Shown one piece after another: positions 8,103-17,544 of a DNA stretch of 64,000 bases. Every line of letters begins with the position of its first letter. The stretch's first letter is position 1. The notes under the pieces were generated by a model, which worked only from the letters and a program-made list of their open reading frames with translations, made no database searches and had not been told where the DNA came from. A program made the position numbers and the translations under genes. The DNA is taken from the NCBI RefSeq assembly GCF_000282975.1, contig NZ_ALJC01000025.1, positions 62,001 through 126,000 of the forward strand, in the 5' to 3' direction. The stretch comes from Pseudomonas psychrophila HA-4 (lineage in GTDB: Bacteria > Pseudomonadota > Gammaproteobacteria > Pseudomonadales > Pseudomonadaceae).

Positions 8103-9758
8103 ATGGACAACGTTAAACGTTGCTTTCGTTTCAAGAATTGCGCCCTGTTTCTGGCGTTATGCAGCGCAGGCGTGATGATCGAGAGGGTCGAGGCCGTGCA
8201 AATGGACCTCGGTGATTCCGATTGGAAATTGCGCTGGGACAACACCATCAAATACAGCCAGGCCTGGCGTCTTCAGGGGCAGGACAGTCGTTTGCTCAAT
8301 GCGCCAACCGCCAACGGTTTGTATCCCTCGATCCAGAGCCAGGGCGATAAAAACTTCAACAAAGGCCTGGTCTCCAATCGCCTGGACCTGTTTTCAGAAA
8401 TGGACCTCAGTCGGAAAAATTACGGGCTGCGTGTGAGTGGCGCGGCCTGGTACGACGATATCTACAACCAGGACACTGACAGCAAAGAGCAACCGCACTT
8501 TCTCCGCGAGACCCGCAAACTCCATGGTCGCGATGGCGAAATCCTCGATGCTTTTGTGTTCCTGCGAGGTGACCTCGGCGAGGATTCCCAGGGTGTGGTG
8601 CGGTTGGGGCGGCATAGCCTGATCTACGGCGAAAGTCTGTTTTACGGCGGCAACGGGATTGCCAATGCTCAAGGGCCGACTGACGTGGTCAAGTTGCTCA
8701 GTGTCCCGGGGACCCAGTTCAAGGAGATCCTGCGTCCGGTCAATCAAATCTCCGGGCAGTTGCAGATCAACCCGCAGTTGTCTGTGGGCGCTTACTACCA
8801 GTTTGAGTGGGAGCGTTCCAATCTGCCCGGCGCCGGTAGTTACCTGAGCGATGTCGACGCCATCGGCTACGGCAGCGGTGCGCTGCATGAGGTTTTTGGT
8901 AACGACACCGTGAATGGCGGTGATCTAAAACCAAGGAATTCGGGGCAGGGCGGCATGCAGATTCGCTTTAAACCGACCGGGACTGAACTGGAGTTGGGTT
9001 TTTACGCTGCGCAGTATCACGATAAAACCCCGATTGGGCTGTATGCCTACCTCGACGGCGCAGCGGCGGCGGCCACCGGTTTGCCCATCCTAGGTTCGTA
9101 CCGTCAGGTCTACGCCGAAGATATCAAGACGGCTGGCTTCAGCTTCTCCACCGCCTATGGCCCGTTCAACTTTGCTGGTGAAACCTCCGTGCGCTGGAAT
9201 GCGCCTTTGGTGAGCAATCTGCAAGTGGTGGCACCGGGCATCGATGCCGATGGCGATGGCGACAACCACTCGCTGTTTGCGCGGGGCAAAACCGCGCACG
9301 CCAACCTGTCAGCGATTTACCTTTTATCACCGACCGCTTTTTGGGATGGCGGCTCGGCACTGGCCGAACTGGCCTGGAACCGAACCCTAAGCATCACCGA
9401 GAACGCGGCGGCTCTGGATTCCAACACGACCCGTGATGCGACGGCGTTACGCGTGTTGGTGGAGCCTGCGTACTTCCAGATTGTCGACGGGATCGACCTG
9501 ACTGTGCCCATCGGCATGGGCGTGGTGCTCGACGGCCGCTCTTCGGCGGTCAACAAGTCGGGTTTCGGCAATACCCATTCCGGCGACTGGAGTGTCGGGC
9601 TCAAGGCCACTTACTTGCAGCGTTGGGACGTTGGCCTCAATTACGTGAACTTCTTCGGTGCGCCGAAAGCCGGGCTGCGCGAGGACGGGAATTTCAGCTA
9701 CGGGCAGTCGCTGGCTGACCGCGACTTCGTCTCGCTCTACGTGAAAACCTCATTCTAA
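8103..9758 (+). CDS. DUF1302 family outer-membrane protein
   Basis: This 551-residue protein has an N-terminal export signal (about residues 1-36) and a long beta-rich body. The segments WKLRWDNTIKYSQAWRL, GVVRLGRHSLIYGESLFYG and a final VSLYVKTSF ending in Phe are characteristic of DUF1302. The family is thought to form outer-membrane channels and is repeatedly found next to DUF1329 proteins in clusters for steroids, terpenes, alkylbenzenes and other hydrophobic substrates. It starts after a good GAGGAG site, and the DUF1329 gene follows 15 bp later. I infer a role in moving the hydrophobic pathway substrate across the outer membrane. Confidence 0.88.
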   Translation: MDNVKRCFRFKNCALFLALCSAGVMIERVEAVQMDLGDSDWKLRWDNTIKYSQAWRLQGQDSRLLNAPTANGLYPSIQSQGDKNFNKGLVSNRLDLFSEMDLSRKNYGLRVSGAAWYDDIYNQDTDSKEQPHFLRETRKLHGRDGEILDAFVFLRGDLGEDSQGVVRLGRHSLIYGESLFYGGNGIANAQGPTDVVKLLSVPGTQFKEILRPVNQISGQLQINPQLSVGAYYQFEWERSNLPGAGSYLSDVDAIGYGSGALHEVFGNDTVNGGDLKPRNSGQGGMQIRFKPTGTELELGFYAAQYHDKTPIGLYAYLDGAAAAATGLPILGSYRQVYAEDIKTAGFSFSTAYGPFNFAGETSVRWNAPLVSNLQVVAPGIDADGDGDNHSLFARGKTAHANLSAIYLLSPTAFWDGGSALAELAWNRTLSITENAAALDSNTTRDATALRVLVEPAYFQIVDGIDLTVPIGMGVVLDGRSSAVNKSGFGNTHSGDWSVGLKATYLQRWDVGLNYVNFFGAPKAGLREDGNFSYGQSLADRDFVSLYVKTSF

Positions 9759-9773
9759 TAAGGTGGATTCGCC

Positions 9774-11135
9774 ATGCAGAACACAGCATTTATCAATACC
9801 TGCGTCCTCACTCTGGCGCTTGCTGGCATGAGCCTGGCACAGGCAGCGGTGTCGCCTGAGCAGGCCGCACGCCTGAAATCTGAGCTAATGCCCCTTGGCG
9901 GTGAGCGGGCGGGTAACGCCGATGCCAGCATTCCGGCCTGGGACGGTGGTTGTACCCAAGTCGCGCCGGGTTACAAGTCAGGTGATAAACGTCCCGATCC
10001 ATTCGCCGGCGAGAAGCCGTTGTACGCGATCAAGGCCTCGAACATGGGGCAGTACGCCAGTGAACTGGCCGAAGGTACCAAAGTTCTGTTGAAGAAATAT
10101 CCGGACTACCGGCTGGACGTTTACCCCACCCATCGCTGCGCAGCAGCCCCGCAATGGGTGTATGACAATACCGCCCAGAATGCCATCCGCGCCACGCTGG
10201 ACGTTGAGACCGAGAAAGTCGCCAATGCCTACGGCGGCATTCCGTTCCCGATTCCGGAGAATGGCGCGCAAGTGCTGTGGAACTACCGCCTTTCCTGGCA
10301 GGGCGGCGATACCATCAACTCGCCTTTTGATACGTGGCTGATGACGGCGGGCGGCAAGAAAGTCCAAGCGACTCGTGCCCAGTACACCTACCAGTTTCCC
10401 TACTACGTCGAAAACGGCAGTCTGGAAAATTTCTCGGGCAAATACCTGATTGGCAAACTGCTCACCGAACTGCCGTCGTCCAAGGCCGGTGAAGGCCTGA
10501 TGACCCATTGGGATCTGGACCCGGCTAACCGCGCAGCCTGGCAGTACCTGGTTGGCCAACGCCGGGTGCGTCGAGCGCCGAACATCGCCTACGACACGCC
10601 GGACTTCGTCACCTCGGGGGTTGGACTGTTTGATGAAGCGTTCATGCTGTTCGGGCCAACCGATCGCTACGACCTCAAGTTGGTGGGCAAGAAAGAGCTG
10701 ATCGTTGCCTACAACAATAACCGCGCCGGTCTGGCCAAGAGCGATGACCTGGTCAAGCAGAACTTCCTCAATCCTGACTTGGTGCGCTGGGAGAAACATC
10801 GGGTCTGGGTGGTCGAGGCCACGCTTAAACCGGGTAAACGCCATGTGGTGCCGCGTCGGACCTACTACATCGACGAGGACTCTTGGCAGATTCTGATGGC
10901 TGACGGTTATGACGCTCAGGGCAAACTTGGACGCCAGATGTATTCGCTGACGCTGATGGCACCGGACCTGCCGGTGCTCACCGCACAGGTTATGTGGGGC
11001 AGTTATAACCTCGACACCGGTGCCTACTTCCTCAACTCCTCAAGCAATGACTTGGCGGTGCAGTACCAGAAAGTTGCAAAACCTTCCGCCTCATTCTTTA
11101 CGCCGGATGCCATGGCCAACGAAAACATGCGTTGA
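9774..11135 (+). CDS. DUF1329 family periplasmic/outer-membrane-associated protein
   Basis: The 453-residue protein has a Sec signal ending near residue 24 (SLAQAA). It has the LolA/LolB-like fold features of DUF1329: early EQAARLKSELMPLGGERAGN and SIPAWDGG, and later RRAPNIAYDTPDF and PRRTYYIDEDSWQIL. It is the constant partner of DUF1302 proteins. By analogy to lipoprotein carriers it may bind a hydrophobic molecule in the periplasm. It follows the DUF1302 gene by 15 bp and precedes the BNR-repeat and RND genes, so a four-protein envelope system is likely. Confidence 0.88.
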   Translation: MQNTAFINTCVLTLALAGMSLAQAAVSPEQAARLKSELMPLGGERAGNADASIPAWDGGCTQVAPGYKSGDKRPDPFAGEKPLYAIKASNMGQYASELAEGTKVLLKKYPDYRLDVYPTHRCAAAPQWVYDNTAQNAIRATLDVETEKVANAYGGIPFPIPENGAQVLWNYRLSWQGGDTINSPFDTWLMTAGGKKVQATRAQYTYQFPYYVENGSLENFSGKYLIGKLLTELPSSKAGEGLMTHWDLDPANRAAWQYLVGQRRVRRAPNIAYDTPDFVTSGVGLFDEAFMLFGPTDRYDLKLVGKKELIVAYNNNRAGLAKSDDLVKQNFLNPDLVRWEKHRVWVVEATLKPGKRHVVPRRTYYIDEDSWQILMADGYDAQGKLGRQMYSLTLMAPDLPVLTAQVMWGSYNLDTGAYFLNSSSNDLAVQYQKVAKPSASFFTPDAMANENMR

Positions 11136-11204
11136 ACCCTGGGCGGCTGTGGCGGGCGAAAAGCCCGTCGCGGTCGCGTGCGTTTTTCCAAGCGGGATAA
11201 AGAC

Positions 11205-12308
11205 ATGAACGTTGAAAGATTTTTTGCGAGTTTCGGCCTGCGATGGAGGGGCTGCGCCCTGGCGTTGTGTCTGTTGGTGAGCATGTCCTTCGCTGCGCAG
11301 GCCGAGACCTTTGCGGTGCTGCAGCAGCCGTCAGTGCTGACGGGTAAGGCCACGCGCGCGGTATTACTGGGGTTGGCGCGGGCCGGGGAACGTTTGGTGG
11401 CCGTCGGAGAGAGGGGCATCGTGCTGCTCTCGGACGACTCGGGGAAAAGTTGGCGCCAGGCCCGTGTGCCGGTCAGCGTCAGCCTGACGGCGGTGCAATT
11501 CGTCGACGCCGAGCAGGGCTGGGCGGTCGGTCATTTGGGCGTGGTGTTGCACAGCGAAGACGGTGGTGAAACCTGGCGCAAGCAGCTCGATGGTGAAGGC
11601 GCCGCCAAGCTGGCAGTGCAGGCCGCACAGCGTGATATTGACCAGCCGGGTGGTGCCAGCAACCTGGAACAGGCACAGCATCTGCTGCGCGACGGGCCGG
11701 ACAAACCCTTTCTCGATGTGTACTTCATTGATCGACGGCAGGGTTACATCGTGGGTGCCTACAACCAGATCTACCGCACGGACGACGGCGGGCAAACTTG
11801 GCAAGCCTGGATGCAGCATGTGGACAACCCGCAGGGGCTGAACCTGTATGGCATCCGCGCCTCGGGCACTGATCTGCTGCTGGTGGGGGAGCGCGGTTTG
11901 CTGTTGCGTTCGACCGATGCCGGGCAATCCTTCCAGACCTTGAAATCACCCTATGAAGGCAGCTTTTTCGGTGTGCTCGGCACCCGTGACGGCGCTTTGA
12001 TTGCCTACGGTTTGCGTGGCAACGCCTGGTGGTCCGATGACCGTGGCAACCGTTGGCGGCGCCTCGATACTGGCGTGGAGTCAACGTTGGCAAGCGCTAT
12101 CGAACTGCGTGACGGCAGCCTGCTGATGGCCAGCCAAAGCGGCGAGCTTTTGTTCAGCCATGACCAGGGCCGCAGTTTTGTAAAACGTCTGAGCCGCAGT
12201 GGCACGACCGTCGCGGCCGTGCAGCAAGCGGCCGATGGCAGCCTGGCCAGCGTCGGTTTGAGTGGCGTGGCCGCCGACCAGGACCCACAAGCAACCGGCA
12301 AACCTTGA
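11205..12308 (+). CDS. YCF48/BNR-repeat exported protein
   Basis: This 367-residue protein has a signal peptide (hydrophobic CALALCLLVSMSFAAQA). It then has repeated propeller motifs of the photosystem-II-stability-factor/BNR type: SDDSGKSWRQ, SEDGGETWRK, TDDGGQTWQA, STDAGQSFQT and SDDRGNRWRR. Such proteins sit beside RND transporters of the MMPL class in degradation clusters, and a scaffold or periplasmic accessory role is inferred. The ATG at 11205 was chosen over the start at 11178 because the signal peptide begins cleanly there. Confidence 0.85.
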   Translation: MNVERFFASFGLRWRGCALALCLLVSMSFAAQAETFAVLQQPSVLTGKATRAVLLGLARAGERLVAVGERGIVLLSDDSGKSWRQARVPVSVSLTAVQFVDAEQGWAVGHLGVVLHSEDGGETWRKQLDGEGAAKLAVQAAQRDIDQPGGASNLEQAQHLLRDGPDKPFLDVYFIDRRQGYIVGAYNQIYRTDDGGQTWQAWMQHVDNPQGLNLYGIRASGTDLLLVGERGLLLRSTDAGQSFQTLKSPYEGSFFGVLGTRDGALIAYGLRGNAWWSDDRGNRWRRLDTGVESTLASAIELRDGSLLMASQSGELLFSHDQGRSFVKRLSRSGTTVAAVQQAADGSLASVGLSGVAADQDPQATGKP

Positions 12309-12360
12309 ACCTTCACGGTGCAGTGCTATCGGGCCTTAGCCCGTGCAACAGGAGTCAGAC

Positions 12361-14775
12361 TTGAAAGACGACAAAATCCAAACCGTGATCGGCCGCCTGG
12401 CGGACTTCGACCAGACTTCAGGCAACGTTGCCGAACGGGCGATCTTCAACCATCGACCGCTGGTTATCTTGCTGTGTCTGCTGGTGACCCTGCTGCTGGG
12501 GTGGCAGGCCACCCGTGTCGGCATCAACGCCAGTTATGAAAAGACCATCCCGACTGGCCATCCCTATGTCGCCAACTTCTTAGAACACCGTAGCGAGTTG
12601 AGCGGCTTGGGCAATTCGCTGCGCATCGCCGTGGAGGTCAAGGAAGGCAGCATCTTCACCCAGGACTACCTTGATACCCTGGCCAAGCTTAACGACGAAC
12701 TCTACCTGCTGCCGGGTGTCGACCGCCCTTACATGAAGTCGTTATGGACGCCGACCACGCGCTGGACGGCGGTGACGGAAGAGGGCTTGGATGGCGGCAC
12801 GGTAATCCCCGATGACTACGATGGCTCCGCCGCCAGTATTGAACAGGTGCGGACCAACGTCGCCCGGTCCGGCGAGGTCGGACAGTTGGTGGCTGGCAAC
12901 TTTAAATCCAGTGTGATCTTCGTGCCCTTGCTGGATATCAACCCACAGACCGGAAAAGCCCTCGACTCCGGCGAGTTTTCTCGGCAACTGGAAGCCCTAC
13001 GAGACAAGTACCAGACGGATAACCTACGGATTCACATCACTGGTTTCACCAAAATCGCAGGCGATCTGATCGAGGGGTTAACCCAAGTCCTGCTATTTTT
13101 CGTCGTCGCGGTAGTGATAACCATGGTGGTGCTCTATTGCTACACCCGCTGTGCACGCAGCACTTTGATGGTGGTGACGTGTTCACTGGTGGCAGTGCTC
13201 TGGCAATTGGGGCTGCTCGCCATCCTCGGTTATGAACTGGACCCTTACTCGGCGTTGGTGCCGTTTCTGGTGTTCGCCATCGGCATGAGCCATGGCGCAC
13301 AGAAGATGAACGGCATCATGCAGGACGTTGGGCGCGGCACCCACCGCGTGGTGGCCGCGCGTTATACCTTTCGCCGTCTGTTCGCCGCAGGCATGACGGC
13401 GTTGCTCTGTGATGCCGTGGGGTTCGCTGTGTTGCTGTTGATTAATATCCGGGTAATCCAGGACCTGGCGATAACCGCCAGCCTTGGTGTGGCGGTGCTG
13501 ATCTTCACCAACCTGATCATGCTACCGATCCTACTCAGCTATATCGGGGTCAGCCCGGCAGCGGCGCAGCGCAGCCTACGCTCGGAAACCGCCGAGCTGC
13601 AAGCGCAGATCAAACATCCGCTGTGGCGTTTTCTCGATTTGTTCACTCAGCGGCGCTGGGCCATTGGCGCGATGTTGGGCGGTCTGCTGTTGGCAGCACT
13701 CGGTTTTGCCGTGAGCCTACACTTGAAGATCGGCGATCTTGATCCCGGTGCGCCGGAGTTGCGGGCCGACTCGCGTTACAACCGCGATGCGCTATTTATG
13801 ACGCGCAACTACGCAGCCAGCTCGGATATTTTTGTGGTCATGATCAAGACCCCAGAAGATCAGTGCACTCGCTACCCCAGCCTATCAGCGGTGGATGCGC
13901 TGGCCTGGAGGCTCGAGCAATTACCTGGCGTGGAGTCGACCACGTCCATGGCGGCGCTGAGCAAGATAGCCACAGTCGGTTACAACGAAGGTAACTTCAA
14001 ATGGTATGAGCTGATTCCCAATGACGGCGCGTTGGGTGCGGTGCAGACCCGGGCGCCGCGAGAGCTGTTCAACCAGGGCTGTTCGATGCTGTCGCTTTAC
14101 GTTTACTTGACTGACCACAAGGCCGACACCCTGAACCGAGTGGTGGAGGCCAGTGAGACATTTATCCGTGAGCATCAGGTGCCAGAGGTCAAGTTCATGT
14201 TGGCCGCTGGCAGTGCGGGGATCGAAGCTGCGACCAATATCGTGGTGAAGAAATCCATGCATGAAATGCTGTTCTGGGTATACGGCGCGGTCAGTCTGTT
14301 ATGCCTGTTGACCTTCCGCAGTTGGCGAGCGACCCTCTGCGCGATGCTGCCACTGATCCTCACTTCAATTCTGTGTGAGGCGCTAATGGTGGTGTTGGGG
14401 ATGGGCGTTAAAGTGGCGACACTGCCCGTCATTGCCCTCGGCGTGGGCATTGGCATCGACTACGCGCTCTATGTGTTGAGCGTGATTCTCGCTCGAATGC
14501 GCGCCGGAGACACCTTGCCCCAAGCCTATTATCAGGCGCTGCTGTTCACAGGAAAGGTGGTATTGCTGACCGCAATGACGTTGGCAGTCGCGGTGTCGAC
14601 CTGGGCGTTTTCGCCAATTAAATTCCAGGCCGATATGGGCATTCTGCTGGCCTTCATGTTCTTGGTGAATATGCTGGGCGCCTTGATCCTGCTGCCAGCA
14701 TTGGCTTGGCTTTTGTTGCCGCAAAAGGTCTTTGCAAAAAAGCCTGAAACGAGGCCGCTTACGCAGTCAGTTTAG
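12361..14775 (+). CDS. RND/MMPL family transporter
   Basis: This 804-residue membrane protein has one N-terminal membrane helix (LVILLCLLVTLLLGW), a large periplasmic loop, and a block of five helices around residues 240-410. A second loop and a second block of helices (about 640-790) complete the MMPL/RND-superfamily layout. The TTG at 12361 is preferred because AGGAG stands 6 bases before it; a GTG at 12343 is the alternative. It is the last gene of the sigma54 operon. Similar proteins form sets with DUF1302/DUF1329/YCF48 proteins, so it probably moves a hydrophobic substrate or intermediate. Direction of transport is not evident. Confidence 0.87.
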   Translation: MKDDKIQTVIGRLADFDQTSGNVAERAIFNHRPLVILLCLLVTLLLGWQATRVGINASYEKTIPTGHPYVANFLEHRSELSGLGNSLRIAVEVKEGSIFTQDYLDTLAKLNDELYLLPGVDRPYMKSLWTPTTRWTAVTEEGLDGGTVIPDDYDGSAASIEQVRTNVARSGEVGQLVAGNFKSSVIFVPLLDINPQTGKALDSGEFSRQLEALRDKYQTDNLRIHITGFTKIAGDLIEGLTQVLLFFVVAVVITMVVLYCYTRCARSTLMVVTCSLVAVLWQLGLLAILGYELDPYSALVPFLVFAIGMSHGAQKMNGIMQDVGRGTHRVVAARYTFRRLFAAGMTALLCDAVGFAVLLLINIRVIQDLAITASLGVAVLIFTNLIMLPILLSYIGVSPAAAQRSLRSETAELQAQIKHPLWRFLDLFTQRRWAIGAMLGGLLLAALGFAVSLHLKIGDLDPGAPELRADSRYNRDALFMTRNYAASSDIFVVMIKTPEDQCTRYPSLSAVDALAWRLEQLPGVESTTSMAALSKIATVGYNEGNFKWYELIPNDGALGAVQTRAPRELFNQGCSMLSLYVYLTDHKADTLNRVVEASETFIREHQVPEVKFMLAAGSAGIEAATNIVVKKSMHEMLFWVYGAVSLLCLLTFRSWRATLCAMLPLILTSILCEALMVVLGMGVKVATLPVIALGVGIGIDYALYVLSVILARMRAGDTLPQAYYQALLFTGKVVLLTAMTLAVAVSTWAFSPIKFQADMGILLAFMFLVNMLGALILLPALAWLLLPQKVFAKKPETRPLTQSV

Positions 14776-14998
14776 GAGCGCTAAGGGGGCCAATACGGCT
14801 GCGCCAACGTTGACTTCGCCCACCGGCAGAACAAGGCCGGTCCTGTTGATCTAGGTGGCCAGCCGTCAGTCACCCCTGAGATTTTTGTAGGAAAAGTGCT
14901 GAGTATTGCGGGTTTTGTTCATTCTAGGGCCGCAGGTTGCGGCTTAACCTGATTCCAGTCGAAGTGTCGTTTGTCTGCGGCACACGCTGGAGAAGTGA
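14776..14998 (+). promoter_or_regulatory. Promoter region of the SDR-flavoprotein-NIPSNAP-MFS operon
   Basis: The 223-bp gap carries a short ACCGGC/GCCGGT inverted repeat near 14820-14840. It also holds a 20-bp element at 14911-14930 that is repeated upstream of the AraC gene (see that entry), and a GGAGAAG ribosome-binding site just before the ATG at 14999. No clear sigma70 pair was found. Confidence 0.4.
14911..14930 (+). promoter_or_regulatory. Candidate AraC-type operator (shared 20-bp element, copy 1)
   Basis: GGTTTTGTTCATTCTAGGGC matches 17 of 20 bases with 20376-20395, upstream of the AraC-family gene. An AAAAGT lies 19 bases before it here and 19 before the other copy. It stands about 70-90 bases before the SDR start. 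The same element at an operon promoter and a regulator's own promoter suggests a shared binding site. Confidence 0.5.
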
Positions 14999-15823
14999 AT
15001 GAACAATTATAAGAGTAATGATTGGCTCGGCCTGAGCGGTGCTGTGTGTGTAGTGACAGGCGCCGCAGGGGGCATCGGTGCCGTTGTCGCGCGTGAATTG
15101 GTCAAGCAAGGTGCTTCGGTCGTATTGCTTGATTTGGATGTCAGCAAATGCACCGAGCTGGCCGCGAATTTGAGTGAGCACAGTGAGGTGCCAGTCAGCG
15201 CCTTAGCCTGTGATATCAGCGACGCAGGCAGTGTTCAGCAGGCCGCCGCGCAGGTGCAGGCACTCCATGGCCGTTGCGATGTTCTGGTCAACAACGCCAG
15301 CGTCCTGCGCGCGGCGTCCCTCGAGACCATAACGCTTGAACAATGGAATCAGGTGCTCTCGGTCAACCTCAGTGGCTACTTACTGTGCGCCCAGGCATTT
15401 GGGGCGCAAATGCTTGCTCAAGGCAGTGGCCGTCTCATTAATATCGCCTCTATTGCCGCCCATTCGCCGCAGCCTTGGAGCGGCGCTTACAGCACTGCCA
15501 AGGCCGGAGTCGCGATGCTTTCACGACAGTTCGCGGTGGAGTGGGGCGGCCGTGGCATCCGCAGTAATGCCATTTGTCCTGGGCTGATCCGTACCCCGCT
15601 GTCAGCAGCCTTTTACGCCGACCCCGACATCGAACGGCAACGTTGCGCCATGACTGCCAGCCGCCGCATTGGCGAGCCGCAGGACATAGCCGATGCCGTG
15701 TTGTTTCTCGCCAGCGCTCGATCCAGCTATATCAATGGCACCGAATTGGTCGTAGATGGCGGTTTTGAAAGTATGCCGATGGCATTGTTGCCGCGGCCAG
15801 GTTTCGTGGGGTCGCGACCATGA
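14999..15823 (+). CDS. SDR family oxidoreductase (first gene of the flavoprotein operon)
   Basis: The 274-residue classical short-chain dehydrogenase has the cofactor motif TGAAGGIG (about residues 20-27), the structural NNAS, a catalytic Ser in NIASIAAHS, and YSTAK. Asp after the second strand (LLDLD) indicates NAD preference. It probably oxidises a ring hydroxyl to a ketone. Its stop overlaps the start of the next gene by 4 bases (ATGA), so translation is coupled to the KstD-like flavoprotein. A ketone is exactly what KstD-type enzymes need next to the bond they desaturate. Confidence 0.87.
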   Translation: MNNYKSNDWLGLSGAVCVVTGAAGGIGAVVARELVKQGASVVLLDLDVSKCTELAANLSEHSEVPVSALACDISDAGSVQQAAAQVQALHGRCDVLVNNASVLRAASLETITLEQWNQVLSVNLSGYLLCAQAFGAQMLAQGSGRLINIASIAAHSPQPWSGAYSTAKAGVAMLSRQFAVEWGGRGIRSNAICPGLIRTPLSAAFYADPDIERQRCAMTASRRIGEPQDIADAVLFLASARSSYINGTELVVDGGFESMPMALLPRPGFVGSRP

Positions 15824-17544
15824 ATCGGGTGTGCGATGTGCTTGTCATCGGTGCCGGGGCGGGTGGGCTCAGTACTGCAATCGTCGCGAAAAAGGCCGGT
15901 CTTGATGTGATTGTCATTGAGAAGGCCGATTTTTTCGGAGGTACCACCGCATTTTCTGGCGGGGTTTTGTGGATTCCCGACAACCACCTGGGCAAGGCGC
16001 AAAACAGCGGCGACAGCCCTGACTTGGCCAGAACTTACTTGCGTGCTGAGGCCGGCAAGCATTACAACGCACCGGCGGTGGATGCGTTTCTGGAGAACGG
16101 CCCGAAGATGGTCGAGTTCTTCGAGCGCGAGACCTGCGTTAAGTTTGTGCCCACCTTGTATCCGGACTATCACCCTGACGCGCCCGGGGGGCTCGCCATC
16201 GGCCGTTCGATCCTCGCCGCGCCGTTCGATATTCGGGAGTTAGGGGCTGATATGAAGCGTTTGCGGCCCCCGCTTAAAACCATCACGTTCATCGGCATGA
16301 TGTTCAACTCGTCCAACGCTGATTTAAAACACTTCTTCAATGCTACGCGCTCGCTGACGTCGTTCATTTACGTGGCCAAGCGGCTGGGTACGCATATGCG
16401 CGAGATGGTGATGTATCGGCGCGGTACTCAGGTGACCAGCGGCAATGCCTTGGCAGCGCGACTGGCCAAGTCGGCGCTTGATCTTGGCATTCCTATTGTC
16501 ACCGGAGTCGCCGCTCGGCAATTACTCAAGGAAAAAGATCGTATTACGGGTGTGCTGGCTTCTGGCGCCCAAGGCGAATTTCGCATCGATGCACGCCGCG
16601 GCGTGGTCTTGGCGAGTGGTGGCTTCTCCCATGACACGCAGCGATTGCGCGAGGCTTACCCCCATGTGAAACGCGGAGGTGAGCATTTTTCGCCGGTACC
16701 CGACAGCAATACTGGCGACAGTCTGCGAATGGCTGAAGCCGTGGGCGGCCAAGTGGATATTTGTCTGCAAGCCGCGGCTGCTTGGATGCCGGTCTCGAAA
16801 GTGCCAACCGGTGACGGAGAGTTCACCGCATTCCCGCACCTTCTGGATCGCTACAAACCCGGCATCATTGGCGTCGATGTCGCGGGGCGTCGCTTCACCA
16901 ATGAATCCAACTCTTACCATGACGTCGGTGAGGCCATGATCAACAACGACGCGACGCGCAGCCAGACCGCCATGTGGCTGGTCTGCGATGCCCGGACGCT
17001 GGGCAAGTACGGCCTGGGTTTTGCCAAGCCATCCCCCATGCCTCTGGGTACGCTGTTGCGCAATGGTTACCTGTTAAAGGGCCGTACGCTGGCTGAGTTG
17101 GCGCTCAAGGCGGGCATTGACGGCCCCGGGCTCGAGCAAACAGTTGAGCGCTACAACCAAGGTGCAAGCGTAGGCAAGGACGTTGAGTTTGGCCGTGGTA
17201 CGACAGCATTCAACCGCTTCCTGGCGGATCCGCAACATAAGCCCAACCCCTGCGTGGCACCTATCGGTGCGGGACCTTACTACGCGGTCAAATTGGTGAT
17301 GGGCGATTTGGGGACTTTCGATGGGCTGCGAACCAGCACCGTGGGTGAAGTATTGGACCAGAAAAACAGCCCGATCCCAGGGCTCTATGCGGTGGGCAAT
17401 GACCGCGCCAGCATCATGGGTGGGAATTACCCCGGCGCCGGTATCACCTTGGGACCCATCATGACGTTTGGTTTCATCACCGGCCGTCATTTGGCCAAGA
17501 CCTCTTTGGGCACTGAAAATACCGAAAAGGAGCAGGTCGCATGA
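15820..17544 (+). CDS. FAD-dependent oxidoreductase, 3-ketosteroid dehydrogenase-like (paralogue A)
   Basis: The 574-residue flavoprotein has an N-terminal dinucleotide fold (VIGAGAGGLSTA), GGTTAFSGG, and the C-terminal FAD closure GLYAVGNDRASIMGG. Residues expected of the KstD family are present: Tyr114/Tyr117 in YPDYHPDAPGG, Tyr366 in the SYH motif, and Tyr537 with Gly541 in YPGAG. Such enzymes take hydride and proton from carbons next to a ring ketone to form a C=C bond. It overlaps the preceding SDR and the following NIPSNAP gene by 4 bases each. Ring substrates smaller than steroids, such as 4-oxocyclohexanecarboxylate, are plausible. No steroid ring-cleavage genes are nearby. Confidence 0.88.
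   Translation: MNRVCDVLVIGAGAGGLSTAIVAKKAGLDVIVIEKADFFGGTTAFSGGVLWIPDNHLGKAQNSGDSPDLARTYLRAEAGKHYNAPAVDAFLENGPKMVEFFERETCVKFVPTLYPDYHPDAPGGLAIGRSILAAPFDIRELGADMKRLRPPLKTITFIGMMFNSSNADLKHFFNATRSLTSFIYVAKRLGTHMREMVMYRRGTQVTSGNALAARLAKSALDLGIPIVTGVAARQLLKEKDRITGVLASGAQGEFRIDARRGVVLASGGFSHDTQRLREAYPHVKRGGEHFSPVPDSNTGDSLRMAEAVGGQVDICLQAAAAWMPVSKVPTGDGEFTAFPHLLDRYKPGIIGVDVAGRRFTNESNSYHDVGEAMINNDATRSQTAMWLVCDARTLGKYGLGFAKPSPMPLGTLLRNGYLLKGRTLAELALKAGIDGPGLEQTVERYNQGASVGKDVEFGRGTTAFNRFLADPQHKPNPCVAPIGAGPYYAVKLVMGDLGTFDGLRTSTVGEVLDQKNSPIPGLYAVGNDRASIMGGNYPGAGITLGPIMTFGFITGRHLAKTSLGTENTEKEQVA

Noticed and set aside
14927..14940. Possible sigma54 promoter (GG and GC 12 bases apart, TTGC) upstream of the SDR operon
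   Set aside because: The -24 half (GGGCC) lacks the GGCAC core, and the GG lies inside the element shared with the AraC promoter, which explains its conservation better.
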